From: DATDCV01 sp036524155
Lineage (GTDB): Bacteria; Verrucomicrobiota; Verrucomicrobiia; Limisphaerales; UBA8199
Assembly (NCBI GenBank): GCA_036524155.1
Contig: DATDCV010000714.1
Span: forward strand, 1 to 36,492
Direction: 5' to 3'
DNA length: 36,492 bases
This document shows, piece by piece, positions 22,623 through 29,891 of the stretch. The notes beneath the pieces were generated by a model that worked only from the letters and a program-made list of their open reading frames with translations, searched no databases and was not told the origin of the DNA. Both the position numbers and the translations under genes were made by a program. Every line of letters starts with the position of its first letter. The first letter of the stretch is position 1.

Positions 22623-25034
22623 CCGCTCGCGGCTGCGATAGAAACCGGCGCCATTCGTGGCGGTCGTGTCGGTGAAGTTGAAGACCCCATCGGCGGCCGG
22701 CGAGAGCGGGTTGGGGTTGACGGTGGTCCAGGCGATCGGCGGGGCGAGGCTGGCCGCGCGCTGCACGTCGAACTGGTGGCCCGGGTTGCCGTAGCAATGC
22801 ACGGTGGCTGTGCCGGGCGAGGCGGCAACAGAATCGACGACGCCGCCGGGCGGAGCGACCAGGTAGGCCCGGGCAATCCAGGGCGAGTCCTTTCCGCCGG
22901 CAAAAAGGAAATTGCCCCCGGCATAAAGGTCGCTGCCGACGATCGCCAACGAGTTGACCGTATCATTCACGCCGGAACCGAGCGGCGACCAGGCGCCTCC
23001 GTTCCATCGGGCAATGGATGGGGCTGACACGCCGCCGGCCGTCGTGAACGAGCCCCCGACGTAGAGATTTGTCCCCGATGGTAGCAGGGCGGCCACATTA
23101 GGGCTCCAGGGGCGGGTATTCCCTAATCCGGAGCCGAGGGCTGACCAGCTCGTCCCGTTCCACCGGGCTATCCAGTTTGCGGGCGAGCCACCCGCCGTGT
23201 TGAATGATCCCCCCGCGTAAAGGTCGCTGTTCCACACCGCGAGGGCGAGGACGCTGCCGCCGTCGAGCCCCGACCCCAGCGGCGACCAGGCGGTGCCGTC
23301 CCATCGCGCGATGTTGGCCATCGGCACGCCGCCTGCAGATGTGAACGACCCGCCGACGTAAAGGTTGGTGCCGGACACGGCCAGTGCCAGGGCGCTTCCA
23401 TTCAAACCTGCGCCCAGGGGCGACCAACCGGACCCGTCCCATTTCGCCACCCCCTGCGCCGGTATTCCTCCGGGGATAAGGTAAAAGCCGCCTCCCGCGT
23501 AGATATCGTTTCCGGAGAACGCCAGCGTTGAGATATCGGCATCGAAGGCCTCACCCAAAGCCGTCCAGGAACTGCCATTCCACCGGGCGACGTAGCTGCC
23601 TTCAACTCCGCCCGAGGGAGTGAACCGCATCCCGGCATAAAGGTTGGTCCCGGAGGTCGCAAGCGTCAGCCCCCAAGGAGCGTTCGCGCCCGATCCAAGC
23701 GGCGACCAGGTGGTGCCGTTCCACCAGGCAAGGCATCGAGCGATTTCGGTGCCCGCCGTGCCGAACTCTCCACCCACATACAGGTTGGTGCCCGACACCG
23801 CCATGGTTGTGACCGCTCCGCTCACCGAAGTCGGGGAGGGCGCTCCGGCAGGAACCAGCGCGGACCACGCGCTTCCGTTCCATCCCGCCAATCCGTCCGC
23901 CGGGACTCCGCCCGCGATCGAGAACGCACCAAGGACGTAAACGTTGTTGCCTGACGCGGCAATCGCCATCGCCCATGGATCTTGGCCTGGGATCGTCGCG
24001 ATTCCGGAACCCAGCGAGGACCAACTGCTCCCGTTCCATCTGGCGATCCCATCGGCCACCGTCCCTCCGGGCTTGGCAAAGGAACCGACCGCGTAGAGGG
24101 TTGTGCCGGACATCGCCAGCCTCGAGACGCCCGGATAATTGAAACCGGCACCCTGGAGTCCGGAGCCCAGGGCCGACCACGCGCTCCCGTTCCAGCGGGC
24201 CACGCAGTTGACATCGATGCCGCCCGCCGTCCAAAAATCGCCTCCCGCATAGAGAAAGCCGCCCGAAAACAAAAGCGCGAAGACGTTCCCGCCGCCCGGG
24301 AATCCCGCCTCCATCCCCGAGCCCAGGGCCGTCCAGCCGGTGCCGGGGGTCCATTTCGCGATATGGTTCGCAGAAACATCGTTGATTACGGAGAAGCTGC
24401 CGCCGACGTAGATTTCGCTCCCCGAAACTGCCAGGGCGTCCGCGCCGCCAACATCAGTCAACAGACTCACAGGCGCGGACCAGGTGTTGCCGTCCCATTT
24501 GGCGAGGTTGGTCGCAGCGATACCGCCGGCGGTGGAAAAACTCCCGATCACATACAAATCACTGCCGGACAGGGCCATGTCGCGAACGCTGCCGTCCATC
24601 CCCGAACCCAAGGCCGACCAGGCGGTGCCGTCCCATCGGGCGACGTTGCTGGCCGCGATGCCTCCGGCCGTGGTGAACGAGCCACCGACGTAAAGGTTGG
24701 TGCCTGAAACAAGCAGGGCGCCCACATAGCCGTTCAACCCCGCCCCCACAGCGGCCCAATCCGTGCCATTCCATCGGGCGATGTTGCTCGCCGCAACACC
24801 GCAGACATTGGTGAAGCTGCCGCCGATGTAGAGATTTCCCGCGGCATCTACGGCGGAAGCGCCGATCGGCGACCAGAAGTAGGGGCCGCTCACTCCGCCT
24901 CGCGCGCCCATGCTCACCCAGTTGGCGTCGGAAAAGGCCGGGGCTGCCGAGCGGGCCTGCTGGCCCGTCGTGGCGAAAAAGAGGACGGTTGAAACGGCCA
25001 CCAACAGCGAATGTGTTTTTTGCATAGTCTTCAT
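22620..25034 (-). CDS. Large secreted W-N-G-repeat (beta-propeller-like) protein
   Basis: 804 residues with signal peptide (LLVAVSTVLFFATTGQQARS). Thirteen consecutive ~50-residue repeats each carry an I-A-R-W-N-G-T/S-x-W-S-x-L-G-S-G core and a LYVGGSFTTAGG-like strand pair; a partial repeat sits at each end. This looks like kelch/propeller blades, possibly two propellers. The C-terminal segment (HQFDVQRAASLAPPIAWTTV ... FNFTDTTATNGAGFYRSRER) has the same F-x-D...F-Y-R ending as other secreted proteins here and may act in export or surface retention. Start ATG 25034; a second Met three codons on is possible. It carries site C of the shared motif immediately upstream and lies between the kinase remnant and kinase 2. 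Confidence 0.87.
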   Translation of the reverse strand: MKTMQKTHSLLVAVSTVLFFATTGQQARSAAPAFSDANWVSMGARGGVSGPYFWSPIGASAVDAAGNLYIGGSFTNVCGVAASNIARWNGTDWAAVGAGLNGYVGALLVSGTNLYVGGSFTTAGGIAASNVARWDGTAWSALGSGMDGSVRDMALSGSDLYVIGSFSTAGGIAATNLAKWDGNTWSAPVSLLTDVGGADALAVSGSEIYVGGSFSVINDVSANHIAKWTPGTGWTALGSGMEAGFPGGGNVFALLFSGGFLYAGGDFWTAGGIDVNCVARWNGSAWSALGSGLQGAGFNYPGVSRLAMSGTTLYAVGSFAKPGGTVADGIARWNGSSWSSLGSGIATIPGQDPWAMAIAASGNNVYVLGAFSIAGGVPADGLAGWNGSAWSALVPAGAPSPTSVSGAVTTMAVSGTNLYVGGEFGTAGTEIARCLAWWNGTTWSPLGSGANAPWGLTLATSGTNLYAGMRFTPSGGVEGSYVARWNGSSWTALGEAFDADISTLAFSGNDIYAGGGFYLIPGGIPAQGVAKWDGSGWSPLGAGLNGSALALAVSGTNLYVGGSFTSAGGVPMANIARWDGTAWSPLGSGLDGGSVLALAVWNSDLYAGGSFNTAGGSPANWIARWNGTSWSALGSGLGNTRPWSPNVAALLPSGTNLYVGGSFTTAGGVSAPSIARWNGGAWSPLGSGVNDTVNSLAIVGSDLYAGGNFLFAGGKDSPWIARAYLVAPPGGVVDSVAASPGTATVHCYGNPGHQFDVQRAASLAPPIAWTTVNPNPLSPAADGVFNFTDTTATNGAGFYRSRER

Positions 25035-25039
25035 AATTG

Positions 25040-25078
25040 CTCACCCTCATAAACGAAATCTGCGGGCACAACGGATCA
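25040..25078 (-). promoter_or_regulatory. Shared 39-nt motif upstream of the W-N-G-repeat gene (site C)
   Basis: The minus-strand blocks TGATCCGTTGTG, GATTTCGTTTA and GAGGGTGAG end 5 nt before ATG 25034. The first TGA is the stop codon of the upstream kinase remnant. If CGTTTA is a -10 element, the transcript would start within a few bases of the start codon, giving an almost leaderless mRNA. Confidence 0.7.
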
Positions 25079-25312
25079 CGCATTTCTCAGTGCGGTAGCT
25101 AAAGGCTTCAGGTGTTCGCATCCGGTCGCCATGTTCTCCAGGGATTCCAGAATCATGGGATGGCCTGGCGTCCTCGCCCTGTGGGCGCGCCCGGCCTGCT
25201 CATAAGATGAGGCCAGGCTTTCAAGAGCGAGTGCCGGAAGCCATTGAATCCGCGGCAGCACCTGCCGCTTGAGTTCAGGTGGCAAATCGGTCCCTTTGCC
25301 CGCGCTGTTCAC
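25076..25312 (-). pseudogene. Remnant of a kinase/TPR gene (C-terminal TPR end)
   Basis: 78 codons from GTG 25312. The second half, ALESLASSYEQAGR and then HPMILESLENMATGCEHLKP, matches the C-terminal TPR of kinase 2 (DPMLLESLDNLATCYELSNRKPEAEPLRRE) but lacks the final helix. The start (N-S-A-x-x-x-DLPPE) faintly recalls the kinase N-terminus. The kinase domain, membrane helix and nearly all TPRs are absent, so a large internal deletion is the simplest reading. Position directly after the sigma gene is where an ECF-associated kinase is usually found. Confidence 0.65.
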
Positions 25313-25345
25313 CCTGATAAAAGAAATTCGCCCCCTGAAACATCA
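25307..25345 (-). promoter_or_regulatory. Degenerate shared motif upstream of the kinase remnant (site E)
   Basis: The minus-strand blocks TGATGTTT, GAATTTCTTTTATCAGGGTG and then AAC follow the shared motif with a one-base shift. The ATTTC...TTTATnAGGGTGA part agrees well with site C. It lies 12 nt past the sigma stop and overlaps the remnant's GTG. Confidence 0.5.
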
Positions 25346-25356
25346 TTCACCCAAAC

Positions 25357-25920
25357 TCAGGCTGATGCGGACTGGATCTCGTTGAACAGCCACGCTTTTG
25401 CCAGAGCCCATCGACGTTTGGCCGTCGGCTCGGAGATACCCAGAGCCAGCGCCGCTTCCTCAAATGTCATCCCCACGAAATAGCGCAGCTTCACCAATTC
25501 CGCTTTGGCCGAGTCCACCTGCTCGAGGCGCTCCAGCGCTTCGTTTACGACCAGGAGCTCATCATCTCCAGCCGGCGCGGCGATCTCGGCCAGCGTCTCA
25601 CTGCCGACCCGCTGCTGTCCCCCTCCGTGCCGCAGTGCCTGTTTTCGTCGGGCCCGGTCGATCAGGATGTGCCGCATCGCCTCGGCGGCGGCGGCAAAGA
25701 AGTGGGTGCGGCTGCTGAAGTGCGCCTCGCCGTCGTCTCCCGAGAGCCGCAGCCAGGCCTCATGGACCAGCGCCGTCGGCTGCAGCGTCTGGCCTGCCAG
25801 GCCCCTATCCATTTTGGAGGCGGCCAAACGCCGCAATTCCTGGTAAATGACCGGCAGCAGTTCGTTGGCCGCCGGCCGGGTACATCTCGGCGCAGTGGTA
25901 GTATAACTAATGGTATTCAC
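25357..25920 (-). CDS. ECF sigma factor, Acidobacterial/Planctomycete type
   Basis: 187 residues from GTG 25920; the frame is open to 25980, but family members start shortly before the ELLPVIYQELRRLA helix, and the extension reads a repeat. Region 2 carries ELLPVIYQELRRLAASKMDR, GQTLQPTALVHEAWLRLSG and HFFAAAAEAMRHILIDRARR, the hallmark motifs of the TIGR02999-type ECF group. Region 4 is LVKLRYFVGMTFEEAALALG and ISEPTAKRRWALAKAWL, the helix-turn-helix that reads the -35 element. There is no anti-sigma gene beside it; kinases probably control it. It heads a minus-strand cluster and is divergent from tyrS. It may recognise the 39-nt motif found before each downstream gene. Confidence 0.9.
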   Translation of the reverse strand: MNTISYTTTAPRCTRPAANELLPVIYQELRRLAASKMDRGLAGQTLQPTALVHEAWLRLSGDDGEAHFSSRTHFFAAAAEAMRHILIDRARRKQALRHGGGQQRVGSETLAEIAAPAGDDELLVVNEALERLEQVDSAKAELVKLRYFVGMTFEEAALALGISEPTAKRRWALAKAWLFNEIQSASA

Positions 25921-25972
25921 AAGATACTGTAACACCGCCGGCAGCGGTTTCAACCCGGCCTGAAAGCGGCCG

Positions 25973-26003
25973 TCGCTCAAGCCGATTGGAAATCGGCGCT
26001 CCG
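25973..26003. repeat. Half copy of the second REP family
   Basis: The hairpin GCCGATT-gga-AATCGGC at 25981-25997 with flanks is the inverse of 2075-2105, with 30 of 31 positions equal. It lies in the divergent region between the sigma factor and tyrS; the second hairpin of the full copy at 2061-2151 is not present. Confidence 0.75.
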
Positions 26004-26099
26004 GCCGATGGCGGCGGCAGCTCCCCGATATGAATCAGTCCTGGCGGGAGCGGCCAAACTGCGCTGGAATTCAGGCGCCGGCCATGTATTTTCTGCGCG

Positions 26100-27380
26100 A
26101 TGAATATTCTGGAAGAGCTGGAGTGGCGGGGGTTGCTGGCTGACTGCACCGATCGGGCGGAACTGGCCAAGCGGATTAACGCCGGGCCGGTGGTGCTGTA
26201 TTGCGGTTTTGACCCCACGGCGGACAGTCTGCACGCGGGCAGCATGGTCCCCCTGCTGACGCTGCGCCGGTTTCAGGCCCACGGCCATCACCCGATTGCG
26301 TTGGCGGGCGGAGCGACGGGCTCGATCGGAGACCCAAGCGGCAAAACCCAGGAGCGCCAGTTGCTCACCAAAGAGGTCATCGCCGCAAATATCGCCGGGG
26401 TCAAGCGCCAGCTTCAAATGTTGCTCGATTTTGAAACGAAAACCAATCCCGCCCGGTTGTTCGACAATTCGACCTGGACCGACAACGTCAGCTTCCTCGA
26501 TTTTCTGCGCGACATCGGGAAGCATTTTTCCGTCAACCAGATGGTAGCCAAAGAGAGCATCCGCGCGCGGATGGAGGACCGCGAGGTTGGCATCAGCTAC
26601 ACGGAATTCAGTTACATGCTGCTCCAGGCCTTCGATTTTTACGTTCAATGCCGCGACTATGAATGCGAGCTGCAAATTGGCGGCAGCGACCAATGGGGCA
26701 ATATCACGGCCGGAATCGAGCTGACGCGCAAGAAGCTCGGCCGCACCGTTTACGGCCTGACGCTGCCGCTCATCACCAAGGCGGACGGAACGAAATTCGG
26801 CAAGACCGAGGCCGGAACGGTATGGCTGGATTCGGCCCGCACGAGTGTTTACAGGTTTTACCAGTTCTGGATCCGCGCCGATGACCGGGATGTGATCCGG
26901 TATCTGAAGTACTTCACCTTCCTCAGCCGGGAGGAGATCGAGCAGTTGGAAAAGCAGCACGCTGAGAATCCCGCAGTCCGCGCGGCGCACAAAGCGCTGG
27001 CGCGGGCGGTGACCGATTTGGTTCATGGCGCCCCGGCGACGGCGGAGGCCATCCGCGCAAGTGAAATTCTCTTCGGCGGAGACCTGGCCGGCGTGTCGGA
27101 GGCCACTTTCAATGAAATCGTCGGCGAGGTTCCGACCAAACTCCTGGCCCGAACGGAATTGGATGGGGGCGGAAAAGCGCTCGTCGAGCTTTTGGTTTAC
27201 AGCGGGCTATGCTCCTCGAAAGGCCAGGCCCGGAAAGACCTCGAAGGCGGCGGTGTCTACTTGAACAATGTCCGCGAGGTGAACGTGCAGCGCGCTATCT
27301 TTGCCCGGGACCTTCTGTTTGGCAAACACCTGCTCCTTCGCAAGGGCAAGCGTAACTATGTCGTGCTGACCGTTGATTGA
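26100..27380 (+). CDS. tyrS: Tyrosyl-tRNA synthetase
   Basis: 426-residue class I aminoacyl-tRNA synthetase that charges tRNA-Tyr with tyrosine. The HIGH-type signature appears as DPTADSLHAGSMVPLLTLRR, followed by LAGGATGSIGDPSGKTQER. The anticodon-side KMSKS equivalent is KFGKTEAGTVWLD, with Thr where many bacterial TyrRS have Ser. Residues YTEFSYMLLQAFDF and LQIGGSDQWGNI form the tyrosine pocket. An S4 RNA-binding domain is at the C-terminus (SSKGQARKDLEGGGVYLNN). Full bacterial TyrS length. ATG 26100; no clear Shine-Dalgarno sequence. Confidence 0.97.
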   Translation: MNILEELEWRGLLADCTDRAELAKRINAGPVVLYCGFDPTADSLHAGSMVPLLTLRRFQAHGHHPIALAGGATGSIGDPSGKTQERQLLTKEVIAANIAGVKRQLQMLLDFETKTNPARLFDNSTWTDNVSFLDFLRDIGKHFSVNQMVAKESIRARMEDREVGISYTEFSYMLLQAFDFYVQCRDYECELQIGGSDQWGNITAGIELTRKKLGRTVYGLTLPLITKADGTKFGKTEAGTVWLDSARTSVYRFYQFWIRADDRDVIRYLKYFTFLSREEIEQLEKQHAENPAVRAAHKALARAVTDLVHGAPATAEAIRASEILFGGDLAGVSEATFNEIVGEVPTKLLARTELDGGGKALVELLVYSGLCSSKGQARKDLEGGGVYLNNVREVNVQRAIFARDLLFGKHLLLRKGKRNYVVLTVD

Positions 27381-27449
27381 GTCCGGACAGCTAATCGCGC
27401 GAAAGCCTCAACGTTTTTCGATGCGCGTTGGGCTCATGAGCCCCGCCGT

Positions 27450-27555
27450 CGGCGCGCGGACTCCAGTTCCGCAGAAATTTCCGTCAACAACGAGCCGCCG
27501 TATCCAGACCCAACGGGCGGTCGGCCGCTGCTGGGGACTGAAGTCCACGCGCCGG
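27450..27555. repeat. Diverged REPIN, copy D
   Basis: It follows the layout of copies A and C: left arm starting CGGCGCGCGGACTCCAGTTC, inner segment gaaatttccgtcaa, and right arm GGGGACTGAAGTCCACGCGCC at 27534-27554. There are many differences from A and C, including an extra base in the left hairpin, so it looks like an older copy 17 kb from the RAYT gene. Confidence 0.78.
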
Positions 27556-27566
27556 GCAAATAAACC

Positions 27567-27593
27567 GGGCGCGAAGGCTCGCTTCGCGCCCGT
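27567..27593. other. Strong hairpin downstream of tyrS
   Basis: An 11-bp perfect stem, CGGGCGCGAAG and CTTCGCGCCCG around the loop gctcg. No T-run follows on either strand. It could be a transcription barrier between the convergent tyrS and DUF481 genes, or another small palindromic repeat. Confidence 0.5.
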
Positions 27594-27626
27594 AGAACCC
27601 TTGAACGCTGACGGAAGTGATCCCGG

Positions 27627-28391
27627 TCAGAATTTATACTTCACGCCGGCAACCAACTTGATGTCGTTGTGGACGCGACCGGGTGCCGGCTCGCTGCGGT
27701 AGGTGTCCTGCAGGAACGTCACCTGGCTGAAGTGGGCCGAGATCGCGGTGTCGAGACCGATCTCGGCATTAATCACATAGTTTTGGAACCGGTCAACCTG
27801 CGGCAAATACTCGACCGATTCCCACACTTTCGCCCGCGAGCTGATCTTCCATTCGCCGCGTTCCGCCACTCGGAGTGTGGCGTAGTCGTGAGTGACGCCG
27901 GCGAGCTTCTCGACCACGTAGCCGGGGCCGAGCTCGGCGCGGAGGAACAGATTGGTTTCCTTGATCAGGTAATACCCGGCGCCAGGGCTTACCGCGAGCC
28001 GGTAATCAACGTCCGCGATCGCGTCGTGCAGCGCTTCGACGCGGAGGTATCCAAACAATCGTTCACTGAACAACCGGTTGTACTGCGCATAACCGTGGAT
28101 GGCTTCGGCGCTTTTCTGGGTCTCCTTGCCCCCGGTGGACGTCGTCACCTCGTTTTCGCCGTAAACACCGTCGGCGCCGAGGTCGACTTCGTTCTTGTCC
28201 CACTTCTTGATGGCTTGAATCTGGCCGGAAACCAGCAGCGTTTTGCTGTTACCGCGCGTCAGGGTTACGCCGAGCGTTGCGCTGGCGTCCCAGGGGTTCT
28301 TTTTGGGTGGTGCGTTGGTTACGACCGCTTGCGCCTGGCTGCTTAAGACACCCAGGCCGAGGAGTAAGGAGATAGCGACAATTATTCTCAT
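27627..28391 (-). CDS. DUF481 outer-membrane beta-barrel protein
   Basis: 254 residues from ATG 28391. A signal peptide (AISLLLGLGVLSSQAQA) is followed by WDASATLGVTLTRGNSKTLL, the typical first strand of DUF481 proteins (W-x-x-x-x-x-x-G-x-x-x-T-x-G-N-S/T). Alternating strands continue to the end, KLVAGVKYKF, with the terminal Phe used by the BAM machinery. The frame is open upstream to 28469 but a signal peptide fits only the inner Met. The family forms salt-stress-inducible or otherwise uncharacterised porin-like barrels. It lies 112 bp after the efflux adaptor on the same strand and could be co-transcribed with it. Confidence 0.87.
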   Translation of the reverse strand: MRIIVAISLLLGLGVLSSQAQAVVTNAPPKKNPWDASATLGVTLTRGNSKTLLVSGQIQAIKKWDKNEVDLGADGVYGENEVTTSTGGKETQKSAEAIHGYAQYNRLFSERLFGYLRVEALHDAIADVDYRLAVSPGAGYYLIKETNLFLRAELGPGYVVEKLAGVTHDYATLRVAERGEWKISSRAKVWESVEYLPQVDRFQNYVINAEIGLDTAISAHFSQVTFLQDTYRSEPAPGRVHNDIKLVAGVKYKF

Positions 28392-28503
28392 AAATGTTCT
28401 GTTCCGTTTCAATAGATTCTCTGTCGCAGAGGGTATTTGGCCGGCGCGGAACGTCAATCTTCCTTTCAAGGTTTTTCAGCTCCCCTGGCTGCGGACTGAA
28501 GGT

Positions 28504-29694
28504 TCAGCCGCCATCGCTGTCGCGCTCGATGGAAGAGGACTGTCGATGAAACTGGGCCTGAGCGTCGATGAGCAGATTGCCGGAGCTGACGACGCGTTCA
28601 CCCTCGGCCAAACCGCCCAAAATTTCCCGGAATTTGTCGCCTTCGCGGCCCAGTTCGACCCGGCAGCGCTCGTAGTCGCCGCCGCCCTTGTCCACGTGGA
28701 CATAAGCGGCGCTGCCTGCAAATAGGATCGCCGAGCGCGGAACCGTCAGCACCGCTTCGAGGTCCGCCTGCGCGTGGCCTTGCGCCAACATTCCCAAGTG
28801 AAGGAGACGTTGCGCGTGGCCATTGGTGGCGACCACGGGATTCTGAATCTCGGCGCGCGCCTTGACCGTGCGCGTGGCCCCTTCGAGCACCGGTTCAATG
28901 AACGAAATGACCGCCGGGAACGTTTTGTCCGGCACGCCCTCGACCGCCACGTCCAGGCTCTGCCCCACATGATACCAGGACAACTCGCTTTGACGGATGT
29001 CGAAGCGAAACCAGAGCACGGACGGATCGACCAGGGTGAGGAGTTTTTCGCCCGTAACGACGTGCTGCCCCCGCGAGACGGCCCGCTCGATGATCACCCC
29101 GCCGTACGGCGCGTAGAAAATACTCGGGTATGGAGCGGTTGCCCCGCCCGTTGGGGAAGAAGCGCTGGTATAGACAGACGCGAAGAGATCGGCGGCCCGC
29201 GCGAACGCGTGTTTCTGGATCAGCTCCGCGCTGTGGATTCTGACGAGCACCTGCCTGGGCCGAATCTCGCCCGTGGCATCATCGCCGGCCAGGAATTCGA
29301 TGTAGCCCGATGCGGGGGCGGACAGGACGGCCCGGCGCGTCTCACTGGCCTCGATCTTTCCGGCGACATACAAGGCGCGGGACAAAGCCCGGCGTTTCGC
29401 GACCTCGGCTGGCACGCGAGGCCCCGACCGGTTGTTCGAATTCAGCACGATCAGGTCGCCGCCCTCCTTTGACCTGCTGTCCTCCCGGTGTTTGCGAAAC
29501 CGTTCGATGGCGCAGAGGGGACACTCGGCGGCCTGGTTCGAGTTGATACATGCATGGCTCGGCTCCTGGCTGGAGCGGACTTCGCGGGTTTCACTGCGGG
29601 CCGTCCGCGATTCGTGCCGGAGGACCGAAGCGACAATTCCGGCGAAGAGCAAAAAGGCAAACAGAGGGAGGAGGATCGCCCGGGCGGCTTTCAT
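28504..29694 (-). CDS. CusB-like RND efflux periplasmic adaptor
   Basis: 396-residue membrane-fusion-type protein. An N-terminal helix (ILLPLFAFLLFAGIVASVL) anchors it. Residues ~49-61 carry three Cys (C49 and CPLC at 58-61), which may bind metal, as CusB relatives often have a Cys/His metal site there. The barrel-sandwich half-motifs (VLSAPASGYIEFL and IFYAPYGGVIIERAVSRGQH-V) and the beta-barrel ALLTVPRSAIL-type region are in the order of CusB/HlyD adaptors. The usual inner-membrane pump and outer-membrane channel genes are not in this window, so it is an orphan here or part of a larger cluster elsewhere. Copper is plausible given nirK beside it, but not proven. Confidence 0.83.
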   Translation of the reverse strand: MKAARAILLPLFAFLLFAGIVASVLRHESRTARSETREVRSSQEPSHACINSNQAAECPLCAIERFRKHREDSRSKEGGDLIVLNSNNRSGPRVPAEVAKRRALSRALYVAGKIEASETRRAVLSAPASGYIEFLAGDDATGEIRPRQVLVRIHSAELIQKHAFARAADLFASVYTSASSPTGGATAPYPSIFYAPYGGVIIERAVSRGQHVVTGEKLLTLVDPSVLWFRFDIRQSELSWYHVGQSLDVAVEGVPDKTFPAVISFIEPVLEGATRTVKARAEIQNPVVATNGHAQRLLHLGMLAQGHAQADLEAVLTVPRSAILFAGSAAYVHVDKGGGDYERCRVELGREGDKFREILGGLAEGERVVSSGNLLIDAQAQFHRQSSSIERDSDGG

Positions 29695-29808
29695 CTTTTC
29701 GGCTTCATTTCACTGGTGCTACGCAGAGCCTCGGGGCCATGTCCCTTCCGCCCGAGTTGTAGTGCAGTGGGCCAACACGGTTCAGGAGTTGTTAACCAAC
29801 CTCGTGTC

Positions 29809-29849
29809 GTGGACGCCGACGTGAGGGGGCCGGCGTCCACGTGCTTTTT
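29809..29849. terminator. Hairpin terminator-like element after nirK
   Basis: A stem of 10-12 bp, GTGGACGCCGAC at 29809-29820 and GCCGGCGTCCAC at 29829-29840, with an 8-nt loop. A run of five T follows on the plus strand (29845-29849). The gene before it on the minus strand is nirK, where no T-run is present, so the terminator would be intrinsic only for plus-strand transcripts, or act as a weak bidirectional stop. Confidence 0.55.
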
Positions 29850-29891
29850 CTACAGTGCACTGGTCGAACTGATGGGCGACATCGCCTGATC

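Noticed and set aside
22620..25034. Tandem DNA repeats as a possible CRISPR or satellite array
   Set aside because: The periodicity comes from the ~50-residue W-N-G protein repeats in a single open frame; repeats are diverged in DNA and have no spacer structure.
28486..28512. Possible REP fragment (GCTGCGGACTGAAG) at the end of the CusB-like gene
   Set aside because: Only 14 nt match the REPIN right arm, and no full hairpin or second arm is present; may be chance.
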